A DNA stretch of 64,000 nucleotides, taken from assembly GCF_000425565.1 (NCBI RefSeq), contig NZ_AUDR01000014.1:62001-126000 (forward strand), given 5' to 3'. The DNA is from Tepidiphilus margaritifer DSM 15129. Its GTDB lineage: Bacteria > Pseudomonadota > Gammaproteobacteria > Burkholderiales > Rhodocyclaceae. Below the pieces are notes generated by a model, which saw only the letters and a program-made list of their open reading frames with translations, searched no databases and had not been told where the DNA came from. A program made the position numbers and the translations under genes. Shown piece after piece: positions 35,750 to 45,850 of the stretch. How positions within the stretch are numbered: position 1 is the stretch's first letter; every line of letters begins with the position of its first letter.

Positions 35750-36438
35750 ACGAGCCGCCCCGCGTGCATCTTCAAGATGCGATCGCAGCGCCTTGCCAGC
35801 GAGGCGTCATGCGTGACGAGCACGAGCGTGGTGCCTTCGCGCTCCCGCAAGGAGAACATCAGCTCGATCACCGCCTCTCCGGTGGCGGTGTCGAGGTTAC
35901 CCGTGGGTTCGTCAGCGAGGATCACCTTGGGCGAAGTGACGAAGGCGCGTGCCAGGGCCACTCGCTGCTGCTCGCCGCCGGAGAGCGTGCGGGGATAATG
36001 GTGCACGCGATGGGACAATCCCACCCGATCGAGCCACTCGCGGGACCGTTGCCCTGCGTCGTCAACCCCGCCGAGCTCGAGGGGAAGCATGACGTTCTCC
36101 AGCGCTGTCAGGGTGGGCAACAGCTGGAAATTCTGGAAGACGAAGCCGATCAGACGGCCGCGCAAGGCCGCACGTTCATCTTCATCCAGGGAAAAGAGGG
36201 GCGATCCCTGCAGAAGTACCGTTCCCTCGCTGGGAACGTCCAGGCCGGCGAGCAAACCGAGCAAGGTCGATTTTCCCGAGCCGGAAGCGCCGACGATCGC
36301 CACCGCCTCGCCGGCAAACACCGTGAGGTCCACCCCGTCGAGGATCACCAGCGGCGCCTCGTCTCCATTGGGGATGACCTTGCGCAGATTCTCGGCGCAC
36401 AATATCGGTTTCGTCGTTTGCGGAGTCGATGCGTCCAT
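35743..36438 (-). CDS. ybbA: ABC transporter ATPase (YbbA/LolD family) without adjacent permease
   Basis: 231-residue ABC ATPase of the MacB/LolD/YbbA group. Walker A is GASGSGKST, the signature LSGGEQQRVALARA, Walker B VILADEP with GNLDTATG, and the switch H in VTHDAS. In E. coli, ybbA is divergent from tesA and followed by the permease gene ybbP; here the divergent tesA arrangement is conserved but the downstream DNA carries the convergent DMT transporter gene, so the permease is missing or located elsewhere. The start codon (CAT complement, 36436-36438) overlaps the tesA ATG at CATG. AAAGGA lies four bases upstream. Confidence 0.9.
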   Translation of the reverse strand: MDASTPQTTKPILCAENLRKVIPNGDEAPLVILDGVDLTVFAGEAVAIVGASGSGKSTLLGLLAGLDVPSEGTVLLQGSPLFSLDEDERAALRGRLIGFVFQNFQLLPTLTALENVMLPLELGGVDDAGQRSREWLDRVGLSHRVHHYPRTLSGGEQQRVALARAFVTSPKVILADEPTGNLDTATGEAVIELMFSLREREGTTLVLVTHDASLARRCDRILKMHAGRLVQ

Positions 36439-37102
36439 GTCCTTTCCCCTGTCTCTGCGGCGGCTGACCGCCGGTATCGCCCTCGTGTTTCTCACTTTCC
36501 TGGCCTGGCCCGCCGCGGCCGCCACCATTCTCGTCTTCGGCGACAGCCTCTCTGCCGGCTATGGCCTGCCTCCCAAAAGCGGCTGGCCCTATCTGTTACA
36601 GCGCAAGCTCGATGCGCTCGAACCCGGGGTACATCGCGTCATCGACGCGAGCGCCTCGGGTGAGACCACCGATGGCGGGATTCGACGTTTGCCCCCCCTG
36701 CTTGCGCGGCATCACCCCGACGTCGTCGTGCTCGAACTCGGCGCGAACGATGGTTTGAACGGCCTGCCGCCCAAGGTCATGGAATCGAACCTCGAACGCA
36801 TGATCCTCATGGCACGCGAGGCCGGATGCGAGGTCGTGCTCGTGGGCATGAAGCTCCCCCCCAACCTCGGGCCGGAGTACACTGCCGAATTCGAGGCCGT
36901 CTACCCGCGCCTCGCGGCCCATCATCCCGTGCATTTCGTGCCATTCCTCTTGGAAGCGATCGCACTCGATCCCGATGCATTCCAGGAAGACGGACTTCAC
37001 CCCACTCTGGAGGCCGAGCCCAAGCTGGTCGAGACGGTATGGCCGGCGATCGCCTCCGCGCTGGAGGCGGTGCGCAAACGCAGCGCCGCCTCCGGGCGTT
37101 GA
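36437..37102 (+). CDS. tesA: Periplasmic SGNH esterase/thioesterase TesA
   Basis: 221 residues, secreted: a Sec signal peptide (about 1-28, LTAGIALVFLTFLAWPAAAA) precedes the GDSL block FGDSLSAGYGL with catalytic S37, block III GAND and the catalytic D/H in EDGLHPT. TesA (acyl-CoA thioesterase I, protease I, lysophospholipase L1) hydrolyses acyl-CoAs and lysophospholipids in the periplasm. Divergent from ybbA as in E. coli. The ATG at 36437 is chosen because the signal peptide begins there; the two opposite start codons overlap, so each promoter must lie inside the other gene. It ends 12 bp before the end of the convergent selD gene. Confidence 0.92.
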   Translation: MSFPLSLRRLTAGIALVFLTFLAWPAAAATILVFGDSLSAGYGLPPKSGWPYLLQRKLDALEPGVHRVIDASASGETTDGGIRRLPPLLARHHPDVVVLELGANDGLNGLPPKVMESNLERMILMAREAGCEVVLVGMKLPPNLGPEYTAEFEAVYPRLAAHHPVHFVPFLLEAIALDPDAFQEDGLHPTLEAEPKLVETVWPAIASALEAVRKRSAASGR

Positions 37103-37114
37103 AACACGGTGCAT

Positions 37115-38203
37115 TCAGCGCAGCACGACCCGCGGCACGGGCGACTCGACGATCTCGCCGATCTTCCAGCCGCCCAGCGCCTGATGGGCGCGGATCTCGG
37201 CGATCACTCCCTCGGCTGCCTCCGGCGCACAGGCGATCAGCAGCCCCCCACTCGTTTGCGGATCGGTGAGCAGGGTGCGCCACAGCGCCGCCTCGCTTTC
37301 TTCGTCGGCGAGCGCCGACAGATCGACCTCCTCGCCGTAACTCGCCCAGTTGCGCTTGGAAGCCCCCGTGGCCACCCCCTCTTCGGCATATCGCCGGGCG
37401 CTGGCGAGCACGGGAATCGCCTCCCGGTCAAGCACCGCCGCCACGCCGCTCGCACGGCAGACTTCCAGGAGATGCCCCGCCAGGCCGAACCCGGTGACAT
37501 CGGTCATGGCGTGCACCGCCTCACGGCTGGCGAGCGCCTGCCCGGCGCGGTTGAGCGTCATCGTCCACAGCCGCATCTCGGCGTATTCGCTGCCGGAGAG
37601 CCGGCCCTGCTTGAGCGCCGCCGAGAGGATGCCGATGCCCAAGGGTTTGCTCAGGATCAGCACGTCGCCCGGCCGCGCCCCGCCGTTCGTCTTCACCTGC
37701 TCGGGATGCACCACGCCCAACGCCACCAAGCCGTAGATGGGTTCGACGGTGTCGATCGAATGTCCGCCGGCGAGCGGGATGCCCGCCTCGCGGCACACGC
37801 TCGCGCCGCCCTCCAGGATGCGCGTGATCGCCTCCTCGGGCAGCTTGCCGACCGGCATGCCGACGATCGCCAGTGCCAAAATCGGCCGCCCCCCCATGGC
37901 ATAGACGTCGGAGAGTGCATTGGTAGCGGCAATGCGGCCGAAATCGTAGGGGTCGTCGACCACGGGCGTGAAGAAATCGGTGGTGGCGACGATCGCCAAA
38001 TCTTCCCTCAAGCGGTAGACTGCCGCATCGTCGCTCGCCTCGGTACCCACGAGCAGTTCCGGTGGACACAGCCCCGGTGGCAGCGAACCGAGCAGACGCT
38101 GCAGCACCGCCGGCGCGATCTTGCAGCCGCAGCCGCCGCCGTGGGCCCATTCGGTGAGCCGGATCCCGGGTACCGAAGTTTTCGTTCCTTCCCCTCGTTC
38201 CAT
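37115..38203 (-). CDS. selD: Selenophosphate synthase
   Basis: Makes selenophosphate from selenide and ATP, the selenium donor for selenocysteine and for selenouridine tRNA. 362 residues. The N-terminal catalytic region [12 protein letters not shown] contains C25 (E. coli C17, here a cysteine, not selenocysteine) and K28 (E. coli K20). Aspartates in SDDAAVYRL and TTDFF(TP)VVDDP and the GGHSI motif for ATP/Mg binding are intact. The frame is open to 38386 and an ATG exists at 38224, but the ATG at 38203 has AGGAGG at ideal distance, so it was chosen. It diverges from selU with 19 bp between starts, a pairing specific for the tRNA pathway. Confidence 0.96.
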   Translation of the reverse strand: MERGEGTKTSVPGIRLTEWAHGGGCGCKIAPAVLQRLLGSLPPGLCPPELLVGTEASDDAAVYRLREDLAIVATTDFFTPVVDDPYDFGRIAATNALSDVYAMGGRPILALAIVGMPVGKLPEEAITRILEGGASVCREAGIPLAGGHSIDTVEPIYGLVALGVVHPEQVKTNGGARPGDVLILSKPLGIGILSAALKQGRLSGSEYAEMRLWTMTLNRAGQALASREAVHAMTDVTGFGLAGHLLEVCRASGVAAVLDREAIPVLASARRYAEEGVATGASKRNWASYGEEVDLSALADEESEAALWRTLLTDPQTSGGLLIACAPEAAEGVIAEIRAHQALGGWKIGEIVESPVPRVVLR

Positions 38204-38222
38204 ATCGACCTCCTCGCTATCC

Positions 38223-39350
38223 ATGGCCGCCAAAGACAAAGACAGGATTGTACCGCTCGAACGTATCGGGGAATTCGACACGATCATCGACGCGCGCTCC
38301 CCGTCCGAATTCCTCGAAGACCACCTCCCTGGTGCGATCAACCTACCGGTGCTCGACGACACCGAACGGCGCATCGTCGGTACCATTTACAAGCAGCGCT
38401 CGGCTTTCGAGGCACGCCGGCTCGGCGCCGCCTGGGTGGCCAAGAACTTGGCGCGCCACCTGCAGGAGCGCCTGCAGCAGTACCCTCCCTCGTGGCGCCC
38501 GCTCGTTTACTGTTGGCGCGGGGGGCAGCGCAGCGCCGCCTTCGTCACCTGGTTGCGCCTGATCGGCTGGCCGGCGGCACAACTGGCCGGCGGCTACAAG
38601 ACCTATCGCCGCTGGGTGCTGGAACGGCTCGTCGACCTGCCGGGGCATTTTGCCTGGCGGGTGCTCGCCGGGCCCACCGGTTCGGGCAAAACGCGCGTGC
38701 TGCAGGCGCTGGCGCAGCGAGGCCAGCAGGTGCTCGATCTGGAGGCGCTCGCGCGCCATCGCGGCTCCATCCTCGGTTCCTGGCCCGGAGGAGAATCACA
38801 ACCCTCGCAAAAAGCTTTCGATACGGCGCTCGTCGCGGCGCTGCGTCGGTTCGACCCGCACAAACCCGTCTTCGTCGAAGCCGAGAGCAAGCGCATCGGC
38901 CTGGTGCAGCTGCCCGAGGCACTCCACGAAGCAATGCGGCTCGCTCCCATGATCGTGCTAGATACGCCCCAGGAGTGCCGCATGCAGCTCCTGCTCGAAG
39001 ACTATGCCTGGCTGGGCGACGAGCCCGAGGCACTCGCGCGGCGGCTCGAACGATTCAAAGGCTTCGTCCCGAACGAGACCTTGCGCCGCTGGCATGAACT
39101 CGCCCTTCGCCGCGATCTGGCGACGCTCTTTGCGGAGCTCATCGCCCGGCACTATGATCCCCTCTACCGCCGCTCGCTCGCCCGGCATCCGGAGCTCGCC
39201 CAAGCGCCCCGGGTACGGCTCACGGGGTTGGATCCTGCCGCGCTGGAGGCCGCCTGCCGGCAGATCGAGGCGTGGGGATCGGCTTCCGAGCTGCTGCCCC
39301 GGCCATTTGCGGCCGTCGCCTCGAGCAGATCTTCTCAAACGGCGCCATAG
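38223..39350 (+). CDS. selU: tRNA 2-selenouridine synthase (SelU/MnmH)
   Basis: 375 residues. An N-terminal rhodanese domain (about 10-130) with active-site C97 in [11 protein letters not shown] precedes a P-loop domain with GPTGSGKT (150-157). SelU replaces the sulfur of 2-thiouridine at the tRNA wobble position (34) with selenium through a geranylated intermediate. Length and C97 equal E. coli YbbB. Adjacent divergent selD supplies the donor. The ATG at 38223 is preferred; the upstream open frame overlaps selD. The last 16 bp overlap the convergent acyl-CoA ligase gene. Confidence 0.95.
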   Translation: MAAKDKDRIVPLERIGEFDTIIDARSPSEFLEDHLPGAINLPVLDDTERRIVGTIYKQRSAFEARRLGAAWVAKNLARHLQERLQQYPPSWRPLVYCWRGGQRSAAFVTWLRLIGWPAAQLAGGYKTYRRWVLERLVDLPGHFAWRVLAGPTGSGKTRVLQALAQRGQQVLDLEALARHRGSILGSWPGGESQPSQKAFDTALVAALRRFDPHKPVFVEAESKRIGLVQLPEALHEAMRLAPMIVLDTPQECRMQLLLEDYAWLGDEPEALARRLERFKGFVPNETLRRWHELALRRDLATLFAELIARHYDPLYRRSLARHPELAQAPRVRLTGLDPAALEAACRQIEAWGSASELLPRPFAAVASSRSSQTAP

Positions 39351-40987
39351 CGCTCGCGCAGGGCTCGCTTGTTGATCTTGCCCACGCTGGTTTTCGGGAT
39401 TTCCTCGAGGAAGACGATGCGATCGGGCACGGCATAGCGCGAGATTTCCCCAGCCTCGGCGGCTCGTCGCAGCGCCTGGAGGATGTCTTCGGAACTCACC
39501 GCTCCGGGCCGGGATGGCACGACGAAGGCCAGCGGGCGCTCGCCCCAGCGCTCGTCGGGCACGCCGATCACCGCCACTTCGGCCACCCCCGGCACCCGGA
39601 GGATATGTCCTTCGATTTCGAGCGAGCTGATCCATTCGCCGCCCGATTTGATCACGTCTTTGAGCCGATCGGTGATGCGCAGGAAACCGTCGGGGTCGAT
39701 CACACCGATGTCCCCCGTGTGCAGCCATCCGCCGCGCCACAGACGCTCGGAACCCTCGGGATCGTGTAAGTAGCCCTGGGTGAGCCAAGGCGCACGTACT
39801 ACCACTTCGCCGGCGCTCTTACCGTCGTGCGGCAGTTCGTTCATCGCCCCGTCGACGATGCGCAGCTGTACCAAAGGAATCGGCCGCCCCGTCTTGGCTC
39901 GCTGCCGGGCCTGTGCTTCGATGTCCCACGACAACATCTCCTCGTCAAGGAAGGATACGGTGAGAATGGGGCAAGTCTCCGACATACCATAGCCAGTGAC
40001 GACGTCGATGCCACGCTCCAAGGCAGACTTGGCCAACGCCGCCGGCAAGGCCGAACCGCCGATGACCACCTTCCAGCCGGAGAGATCGGTCGTAGTCGAC
40101 GCCGGACTCATCAGCAGCATCTGCAAGATGGTAGGCACACAATGCGAGAACGTCACACCATGCTCGGCACGCAATTTCAAGAGGCGCTCCGGCACGTAGC
40201 GGCCGGGATAGATCTGCTTCAGGCCGAGGTTCGTCGCCACGTAAGGCATGCCCCAGGCGTGGACGTGAAACATGGGGGTGATCGGCATATAGACGTCCCG
40301 TTTGTCGAGACGGCAGTGCGCGGCGCTGCTCAGTGCAAGCTGACAAGCAAGCGTGTGCAGCACCAGCTGGCGGTGGCTGAAGAATACCCCTTTGGGTAGA
40401 CCCGTGGTGCCCGTTGTATAGAAAGTGGTGGCACGGACGTTTTCGTCGAGCTCGGGGAAGAGATAATCCGGCGAAGCAGCCGAGAGCAACGCCTCGTACT
40501 CCCCCGCGCAGCGCAAGCCCTGCAAATCTACTTCACGAGCCCTTCCCTCGTCGTCGAGCAGCACGACCGCCCTGACGGTGCGCAATTGCCCGGCGATGCG
40601 CTGCAGCAGCGGCAAGAACTCGACATTGACGAGCAGGATGTCGTCGGCGGCGTGGTTGATCGTATAGACGATCTGCTCCGGCGAGAGACGCACGTTCACC
40701 ATGTGCAGCACCGCACCCATCATCGGTACGGCATAAAAACATTCGAGATAGCGGTTCGTATCCCAGTCCATCACGCCGACAGTGCTCCCCTGCCCCACCC
40801 CGAGTGTGGCAAGGGCGTCGGCCAACCGCCCAACCCGCTCACGCAATTGCCGGTACGAATGGCATGTCTGGCCATAAACGATCCGTGCCGCGGGATGATC
40901 GGATACCGCCCGTTCGAGCATGTGCCGTATCAGCAAGGGGTAGGGATAGGCCGATGGGGTTCGTTCGATGCGTGGAGTAGCGTCCAT
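39335..40987 (-). CDS. Fatty-acid (medium/long-chain) CoA ligase, AMP-binding family
   Basis: 550-residue ANL-superfamily enzyme that activates a carboxylate to its acyl-AMP and then acyl-CoA. The AMP-binding P-loop is FYTTGTTGLPKGVFFS near residue 195; GYGMSETCP and TGDIGVIDPDGFLRITDRLKD form the core, and the catalytic lysine is in KTSVGKINKR near the C-terminus. It resembles medium-chain/long-chain (AlkK-like) ligases rather than acetyl-CoA synthetase, which would be about 650 residues. It is divergent from the DUF485-actP acetate permease genes across 172 bp, so a link to organic-acid use is possible but not shown. Confidence 0.88.
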   Translation of the reverse strand: MDATPRIERTPSAYPYPLLIRHMLERAVSDHPAARIVYGQTCHSYRQLRERVGRLADALATLGVGQGSTVGVMDWDTNRYLECFYAVPMMGAVLHMVNVRLSPEQIVYTINHAADDILLVNVEFLPLLQRIAGQLRTVRAVVLLDDEGRAREVDLQGLRCAGEYEALLSAASPDYLFPELDENVRATTFYTTGTTGLPKGVFFSHRQLVLHTLACQLALSSAAHCRLDKRDVYMPITPMFHVHAWGMPYVATNLGLKQIYPGRYVPERLLKLRAEHGVTFSHCVPTILQMLLMSPASTTTDLSGWKVVIGGSALPAALAKSALERGIDVVTGYGMSETCPILTVSFLDEEMLSWDIEAQARQRAKTGRPIPLVQLRIVDGAMNELPHDGKSAGEVVVRAPWLTQGYLHDPEGSERLWRGGWLHTGDIGVIDPDGFLRITDRLKDVIKSGGEWISSLEIEGHILRVPGVAEVAVIGVPDERWGERPLAFVVPSRPGAVSSEDILQALRRAAEAGEISRYAVPDRIVFLEEIPKTSVGKINKRALRERYGAV

Positions 40988-41159
40988 GATTCGGTCTTCT
41001 CCCAGGAAAAGTGTTCGAAGGGAAGTGGCGCTTCGTCGCCTCGTTCTGGGAGCGAGATTATCAAATAATTTTTATTTTTGCACACGTAAGCATTTTGTAA
41101 GGCTCCTTCTCTAGCCTACGATCTGCAGACCCCTGCAAACGCTTAAGGAGGAGAGCAGC
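40988..41159. other. Longest intergenic region, between acyl-CoA ligase and DUF485-actP
   Basis: 172 bp containing both divergent promoters. It includes an AT-rich run (41060-41080), and a strong Shine-Dalgarno AAGGAGG just before the ATG at 41160. I could not find a convincing -35/-10 pair on either strand, nor an inverted repeat. Confidence 0.5.
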
Positions 41160-41468
41160 ATGCAAAACGACATCTATGAGCGGATTCGGGCGAATCCGAA
41201 GTACCAGCGCCTCGTGCAGGAGCGCGGACGCTTTGGCTGGATCTTGACGATCATCATGCTGATCGTCTACTACGGCTACATCGCGCTGATCGCCTTCGAC
41301 AAGGAGTTCCTCGCCAAGCCCATCGGCACCGGCGTCACCACCCTCGGTATCCCCATCGGGGTCGGTGTCATCCTCTTCGCCATCATCATCACGGGCATCT
41401 ACGTGCGTCGGGCCAATACCGAATTCGATGCGCTGACCGAAGAGATTCTCAAGGAGGTGCGCAAATGA
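41160..41468 (+). CDS. DUF485 (YjcH-like) membrane protein
   Basis: 102 residues with two membrane segments (about 26-48 and 61-82) and a C-terminal cytoplasmic helix ending [11 protein letters not shown]485 proteins are encoded just before ActP-type acetate symporters (yjcH-actP in E. coli) and may assist assembly or activity; the mechanism is unknown. AAGGAGG is positioned before the ATG and the stop overlaps actP as ATGA, so both are translated together. Confidence 0.9.
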   Translation: MQNDIYERIRANPKYQRLVQERGRFGWILTIIMLIVYYGYIALIAFDKEFLAKPIGTGVTTLGIPIGVGVILFAIIITGIYVRRANTEFDALTEEILKEVRK

Positions 41469-43213
41469 GAACGGCGACGAAACTCGGCGGCGCACTGGCG
41501 CTGCTTGCGATCACGGGGGTCGCCTTCGCGGCCGGGGGTGACGTGGGGCAAACCGTCAAGCAGGAAACGAACTGGACCGCGATCGCCATGTTCGTGATCT
41601 TCGTTGGCCTGACACTGTGGATCACGAAATGGGCAGCGGCACGCACGAAGACGGCAGCGGCCTTCTACACCGCTGGCGGCGGGGTCACCGGCTTCCAGAA
41701 CGGTCTGGCGATCGCCGGCGACTACATGTCCGCGGCCTCCTTCCTCGGCATCTCGGCGGCGATCATGGCCAACGGCTACGACGGCCTGATCTACTCGATC
41801 GGCTTCTTGGTCGGCTGGCCCATCATCACCTTCCTGCTCGCCGAGCGTCTGCGTAACCTCGGCCGTTTCACCTTCGCCGACGTGGCCGGTTACCGCTTCC
41901 AGCAAGGGCCGATTCGCTCTTTCGCAGCGGCGGGGACCCTGGTCGTAGTACTTTTCTACCTCATCGCCCAGATGGTCGGTGCCGGGCAGCTCATCAAGCT
42001 GCTCTTCGGCCTGGACTACTGGGTAGCGGTAGTCGTGGTCGGCGTGCTGATGATGGTCTATGTGCTCTTTGGCGGAATGACCGCCACCACCTGGGTGCAG
42101 ATCATCAAGGCGTGCCTCCTGCTCGCGGGCGCTTCTTTCATGGCCTTCGCCGTGCTCTTCCACTTCGGCTTCAACGTGGAGGCAATGTTCGCCAAGGCGG
42201 TCGAGATCAAGACCAACCTCGCCCTCAATGATCCCAAAGTAATCGCCAAGGCGGCCGAACAGGGCAAAGACGTGATGGAGGTGGCGAAGAACGTCGGGCG
42301 CTCGATCATGGGGCCTGGCAACTTCATCAAGGATCCGATCTCGGCGATCTCCTTCGGCATGGCGTTGATGTTCGGCACGGCCGGTCTGCCGCACATCCTC
42401 ATGCGTTTCTTCACCGTGCCCGATGCCAAGCAGGCGCGCAAATCCGTGCTCTGGGCCACCACCTGGATCGGCTACTTCTACATCCTCACCTTCATCATCG
42501 GGTTCGGTGCGATCATCTTCGTGCTCACCGACCCGGCCTTCCTCGACGCCAAGGGCGCGCTCAAGGGAGGCAACAACATGGCAGCGGTCCACCTGGCCAA
42601 CGCGCTGGGCGGCAACGTCTTCCTCGGCTTCATGTCGGCGGTGGCGTTCGCGACCATCCTTGCGGTAGTGGCAGGTCTCACGCTGTCGGGCGCCTCGGCC
42701 GTGTCGCACGACCTCTATGCGACACTCTTCAAGGAAGGCAAGGCGGATTCGGCCTCCGAGCTGCGTGTCTCGCGCATCGCCACACTGTGCCTCGGCGTGG
42801 TGGCCGTGTTGCTGGGCATCGCCTTCGAGAAGATCAACGTCGCCTTCATGGTGTCGCTTGCCTTCGCGGTCGCGGCTTCGGCCAACTTCCCGGTACTGCT
42901 ACTCTCGGTGCTGTGGAAAGACTGCACGACGCGCGGGGCGGTGACCGGCGGCTTCCTCGGCCTGATCGCCTCGGTGGGGCTCACCGTCGTCTCGCCCGCG
43001 GTATGGGAAGACGTGCTCGGCAATGCGAAGGGTTCGGCCTGGTTCCCCTACACCTCGCCGGCGCTCTTCTCCATGCTGGTCGGCTTCATCGGCACCTGGC
43101 TCTTCTCGGTGCTCGACCAGAGCGAGCAGGCGAAGAAAGAACGGGCAGCTTATCCGGCGCAACGGGTACGCTCCGAGACCGGCTTCGGCGCTGCAGCCGC
43201 CTCGGACCACTGA
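41465..43213 (+). CDS. actP: Cation/acetate symporter ActP
   Basis: 582-residue sodium:solute symporter (SSS family) with a leading signal-like segment and about 13 membrane helices. Acetate permease features are [17 protein letters not shown], the [21 protein letters not shown] segment and the [12 protein letters not shown] motif, all as in ActP. It takes up acetate, and possibly glycolate or propionate, with Na+. Cotranslated with the DUF485 partner; a terminator follows 34 bp after its stop. Confidence 0.93.
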   Translation: MRTATKLGGALALLAITGVAFAAGGDVGQTVKQETNWTAIAMFVIFVGLTLWITKWAAARTKTAAAFYTAGGGVTGFQNGLAIAGDYMSAASFLGISAAIMANGYDGLIYSIGFLVGWPIITFLLAERLRNLGRFTFADVAGYRFQQGPIRSFAAAGTLVVVLFYLIAQMVGAGQLIKLLFGLDYWVAVVVVGVLMMVYVLFGGMTATTWVQIIKACLLLAGASFMAFAVLFHFGFNVEAMFAKAVEIKTNLALNDPKVIAKAAEQGKDVMEVAKNVGRSIMGPGNFIKDPISAISFGMALMFGTAGLPHILMRFFTVPDAKQARKSVLWATTWIGYFYILTFIIGFGAIIFVLTDPAFLDAKGALKGGNNMAAVHLANALGGNVFLGFMSAVAFATILAVVAGLTLSGASAVSHDLYATLFKEGKADSASELRVSRIATLCLGVVAVLLGIAFEKINVAFMVSLAFAVAASANFPVLLLSVLWKDCTTRGAVTGGFLGLIASVGLTVVSPAVWEDVLGNAKGSAWFPYTSPALFSMLVGFIGTWLFSVLDQSEQAKKERAAYPAQRVRSETGFGAAAASDH

Positions 43214-43246
43214 TCGTTCAGATCGTTCAATCAGCAAACCCTTCTG

Positions 43247-43271
43247 CCCCCGGCTCCGGCCGGGGGTTTTT
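43247..43271 (+). terminator. Rho-independent terminator after actP
   Basis: Perfect 8-bp GC stem CCCCCGGC/GCCGGGGG with loop TCCG, followed by five T's. It ends exactly at the last base of the convergent rmuC stop codon. The opposite strand has only a weak T-run, so it mainly serves actP. Confidence 0.85.
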
Positions 43272-44743
43272 CATGTTTCGGATTTCCCCGCCGACTCTGC
43301 CAACGGATCCTCTCCCGTGGGATCGTCATCAAGCAGACCGAGCGGCAAATTCTTTCCCGGTTTCACCCCCAGTTCCCTGAGCGACTCGGCACGGCGCAGC
43401 AGGTTTCCCCTGCCGGTCGTGAGCTTGCCCATCGCTTTGTCGTACTCGCTGCGCGCCTGCTCCAGGCGCTGCCCGAGCGCTTGTAAGTCGGCAACGAATC
43501 CAGCGAACTTGTCGTAGAGCTCAGCACCCCGTCGGGCGATTTCTTGGGCGTTTTGATTTTGTTGCTCCTGACGCCAGAGATGCGCCACGGTACGGACGAC
43601 GAAGAGCAGCGTCGAAGGGCTCACCAGCAGCACGTTGCGTTGCCAGGCGTCCATGAAGAGGTCCCTGTCGTGCGTGACGGCGAGCATGAAGGCCGGTTCG
43701 ATCGGCACGAAGAGCAGTACGAAGTCGAGCGACCCCACGCCGTAGAGCACCTCGTAGCGCCGCTGCGACAGCCCTTTCATGTGCGCGCGCACCGAGTCGA
43801 GATGCCGCCTCAGCGCCGCTTGACGCCGTTCTTCGTCCTCGGCGGTCACGTAGTCTTCGTAGGCGTTGAGTGAGACCTTGGCGTCGATGACGAGATGGCG
43901 CCCCTCGGGCAGGCGGATCACGACGTCGGGCTGCAGGCGGCGTCCTTCGCCATCGGTGTGCGACACCTGCACCTCGTACTCCTCGCCGCGGCGCAACCCG
44001 GAAGCCTCCAGCACGCGTTCGAGCACGAGCTCTCCCCAGGTGCCCTGGGTCTTGCTCGACCCCTTGAGCGCCTCGGTGAGTTGCCGCGCCTCCCGGCTCA
44101 GGGTCTGGTTGAGCGCCATGAGCTGACGCACCTGCTCGGCGAGCGCCGTGCGATCCTTGCCTTCATTGACGTAGGCTTCCTCGACCTTGCGCTGGAATTC
44201 GGCCAGACGCAGCTTGAGCGGCTCGAGCAAGGATCCCAATTCGTTCTGGTTCTGCTCGGTGAAGCGGCGGGATTTTTCTTCCAGGATGTCGTTGGCCAGA
44301 TTCCTGAATTGCTCGGTGAGCTGCTGGCGCGCCTCTTCGAGCAAGCGCAATTTTTCTGCCGCTGCCCGGCGTTCGGTTTCGAGTTCCTGACCCAAGGCTG
44401 CCTGGCGTTCGGCCAAGCGCCGGTTTTCTTCGAGACTCTGCTGCCAGCGAGCCTCAATCTCGGAAAGCCGCTGATTGGCCTCCGTGAGCCGCTCTTCCAG
44501 CCCGGCGCGATGTACCAGCTCGGTGCGTAACCGGGCCACTTCTTCATGCAAACCACGACGTTCACTTTCCAAAGATTCGATGCGCTGGCGCAATTCACTT
44601 TGCAGGCGCAGTTCCGCTTCTTGGCGTTGAGCGAACTCCCGCTCGAAAGCAGCCCGTTGGGCCGCGAGTGCCGATCGCGCCCAGAAAAAAGAGAGAATGG
44701 CGCCAACGAGCATTCCCAGAACAAGGAGCAGCAGAAAATCCAT
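43271..44743 (-). CDS. rmuC: RmuC family DNA recombination/nuclease protein
   Basis: 490 residues. An N-terminal membrane anchor (about 2-22, FLLLLVLGMLVGAILSFF) is followed by a long coiled coil (about 25-210, Gln/Glu/Arg-rich) and the RmuC domain (about 225-430; EYEVQVSHTDGEGRRLQPDVVIRL, LVIDAKVSLNAYEDY), which has a PDDEXK-like fold. RmuC limits inversions at short repeats and is linked to phage or plasmid defence in some strains; the substrate is not established. The ATG at 44743 is chosen to begin at the anchor. Divergent from the DUF2892 gene. Confidence 0.9.
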   Translation of the reverse strand: MDFLLLLVLGMLVGAILSFFWARSALAAQRAAFEREFAQRQEAELRLQSELRQRIESLESERRGLHEEVARLRTELVHRAGLEERLTEANQRLSEIEARWQQSLEENRRLAERQAALGQELETERRAAAEKLRLLEEARQQLTEQFRNLANDILEEKSRRFTEQNQNELGSLLEPLKLRLAEFQRKVEEAYVNEGKDRTALAEQVRQLMALNQTLSREARQLTEALKGSSKTQGTWGELVLERVLEASGLRRGEEYEVQVSHTDGEGRRLQPDVVIRLPEGRHLVIDAKVSLNAYEDYVTAEDEERRQAALRRHLDSVRAHMKGLSQRRYEVLYGVGSLDFVLLFVPIEPAFMLAVTHDRDLFMDAWQRNVLLVSPSTLLFVVRTVAHLWRQEQQNQNAQEIARRGAELYDKFAGFVADLQALGQRLEQARSEYDKAMGKLTTGRGNLLRRAESLRELGVKPGKNLPLGLLDDDPTGEDPLAESAGKSET

Positions 44744-44818
44744 CGTTCTCGACCCTGGAGCGTGCACGAAGGTGCTATGATGATACGCGGATTCGTTCCA
44801 TCCATAGGGAGTCGCACC

Positions 44819-45043
44819 ATGAAACAAAACGTCGGAGGCATCGACAAGATCATCCGTATCGTCGTGGGCGTGGTGCTGATCGTGCTCGCGGTGATGGGCA
44901 TCGGCACGCCCTGGACGTGGATCGGCGTGCTGCCGCTGGTCACCGGCCTCGTCGGCTGGTGTCCGCTCTACCCGCTGCTTGGCATTAGCACGTGCAAGAC
45001 CAAAGAATCCGGCTCCGGCCAGAGTTCCGGTCAGGGTTCCTGA
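44819..45043 (+). CDS. DUF2892 small membrane protein
   Basis: 74 residues, a YgaP-like inner-membrane domain: MKQNVGGIDKIIRIVVGVVL, then a second segment VLPLVTGLVGWCPLYPLLGIS with the typical Trp-Cys-Pro-x-Tyr pattern, and a Ser/Gly-rich tail. DUF2892 proteins often accompany rhodanese or sulfur-handling proteins, but none is adjacent. GGGAG precedes the ATG. It ends 3 bp before the end of the convergent rsmA gene. Confidence 0.88.
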   Translation: MKQNVGGIDKIIRIVVGVVLIVLAVMGIGTPWTWIGVLPLVTGLVGWCPLYPLLGISTCKTKESGSGQSSGQGS

Positions 45044-45046
45044 GCG

Positions 45047-45850
45047 TCATTGCCCTGCGGCTGGCGCGTGCGCGAGCACATTCGCCAGCCGCACGAAATC
45101 CTCGACCGTGAGCGTCTCGGCTCGGGCCTGTGGGTCGATTCCCGCCTCGATGAAGAGAGCCGGATCTGGAATCAACGCTTTCAAGGCGTTGCGTAAGGTC
45201 TTGCGCCGCTGATTGAAGGCGGCGGCGACCAACCGGGAGAATCGTTCAGGATCTTCGAGGGCATGCGTCCCCACGGGTAAGGGGATGAGACGTACGATGC
45301 TGGAAGTGACTTTTGGCACAGGCACGAACGCGCCCGGCGGTACGTCGAAGCACTTGCGCACGGCAAATCGCTGCTGCAGCATCACCGACAATCGCCCATA
45401 GGCGGCGCTGCCCGGCTCGGCCGCCATGCGATCCACCACTTCCTTTTGCAGCATGAAGGTCATGTCCGCGATGCGATCGGCGTACTCTGCGAGATGGAAG
45501 AGGAGCGGCGTCGATACGTTGTAGGGCAGATTCCCTACCACGCGCAGTGGGGCCGGCAGCGAGGCGAAATCGAAGCGCAAGGCGTCGCCCTCGATGAGCC
45601 GCAGCCGCTCCTCGGGGAAACGCTGCCGCAGGCGGGCGGCGAGATCACGGTCGAGCTCGATGGCCATGAGCTGGCCCACGGATTCGATGAGCGGCTCGGT
45701 GAGCGCGCCGAGCCCGGGGCCGATCTCGACGAGGTGCTCGCCTGGTTTCGGGTCGATCGCGGCGACGATGCGCCGGATGGTGTTGGGATCGCGCAGGAAA
45801 TTCTGTCCGAAGCGCTTACGCGCCCGGTGGCCTTGTACTTCGGCGCTCAC
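45047..45850 (-). CDS. rsmA: 16S rRNA dimethyltransferase RsmA (KsgA)
   Basis: Dimethylates A1518 and A1519 of 16S rRNA with S-adenosylmethionine during small-subunit assembly; loss gives kasugamycin resistance. 267 residues. Family motifs are [18 protein letters not shown] (motif I, SAM), EGDALRFDF and catalytic motif [13 protein letters not shown]. The start is a GTG at 45850 overlapping the pdxA stop as GTGA. It is the last gene of the lptD-surA-pdxA-rsmA operon, the same order as in E. coli. Confidence 0.96.
   Translation of the reverse strand: MSAEVQGHRARKRFGQNFLRDPNTIRRIVAAIDPKPGEHLVEIGPGLGALTEPLIESVGQLMAIELDRDLAARLRQRFPEERLRLIEGDALRFDFASLPAPLRVVGNLPYNVSTPLLFHLAEYADRIADMTFMLQKEVVDRMAAEPGSAAYGRLSVMLQQRFAVRKCFDVPPGAFVPVPKVTSSIVRLIPLPVGTHALEDPERFSRLVAAAFNQRRKTLRNALKALIPDPALFIEAGIDPQARAETLTVEDFVRLANVLAHAPAAGQ

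Noticed and set aside
38204-38224. selD starting at 38224, which would overlap the selU ATG at CATG
   Set aside because: The ATG at 38203 has an AGGAGG at ideal distance and the extra seven residues are not part of the SelD family start.
39301-39360. Convergent 16-bp overlap of selU and the acyl-CoA ligase gene as a possible frameshift
   Set aside because: Both proteins have full family length and natural C-termini, so the overlap is ordinary in this dense genome.
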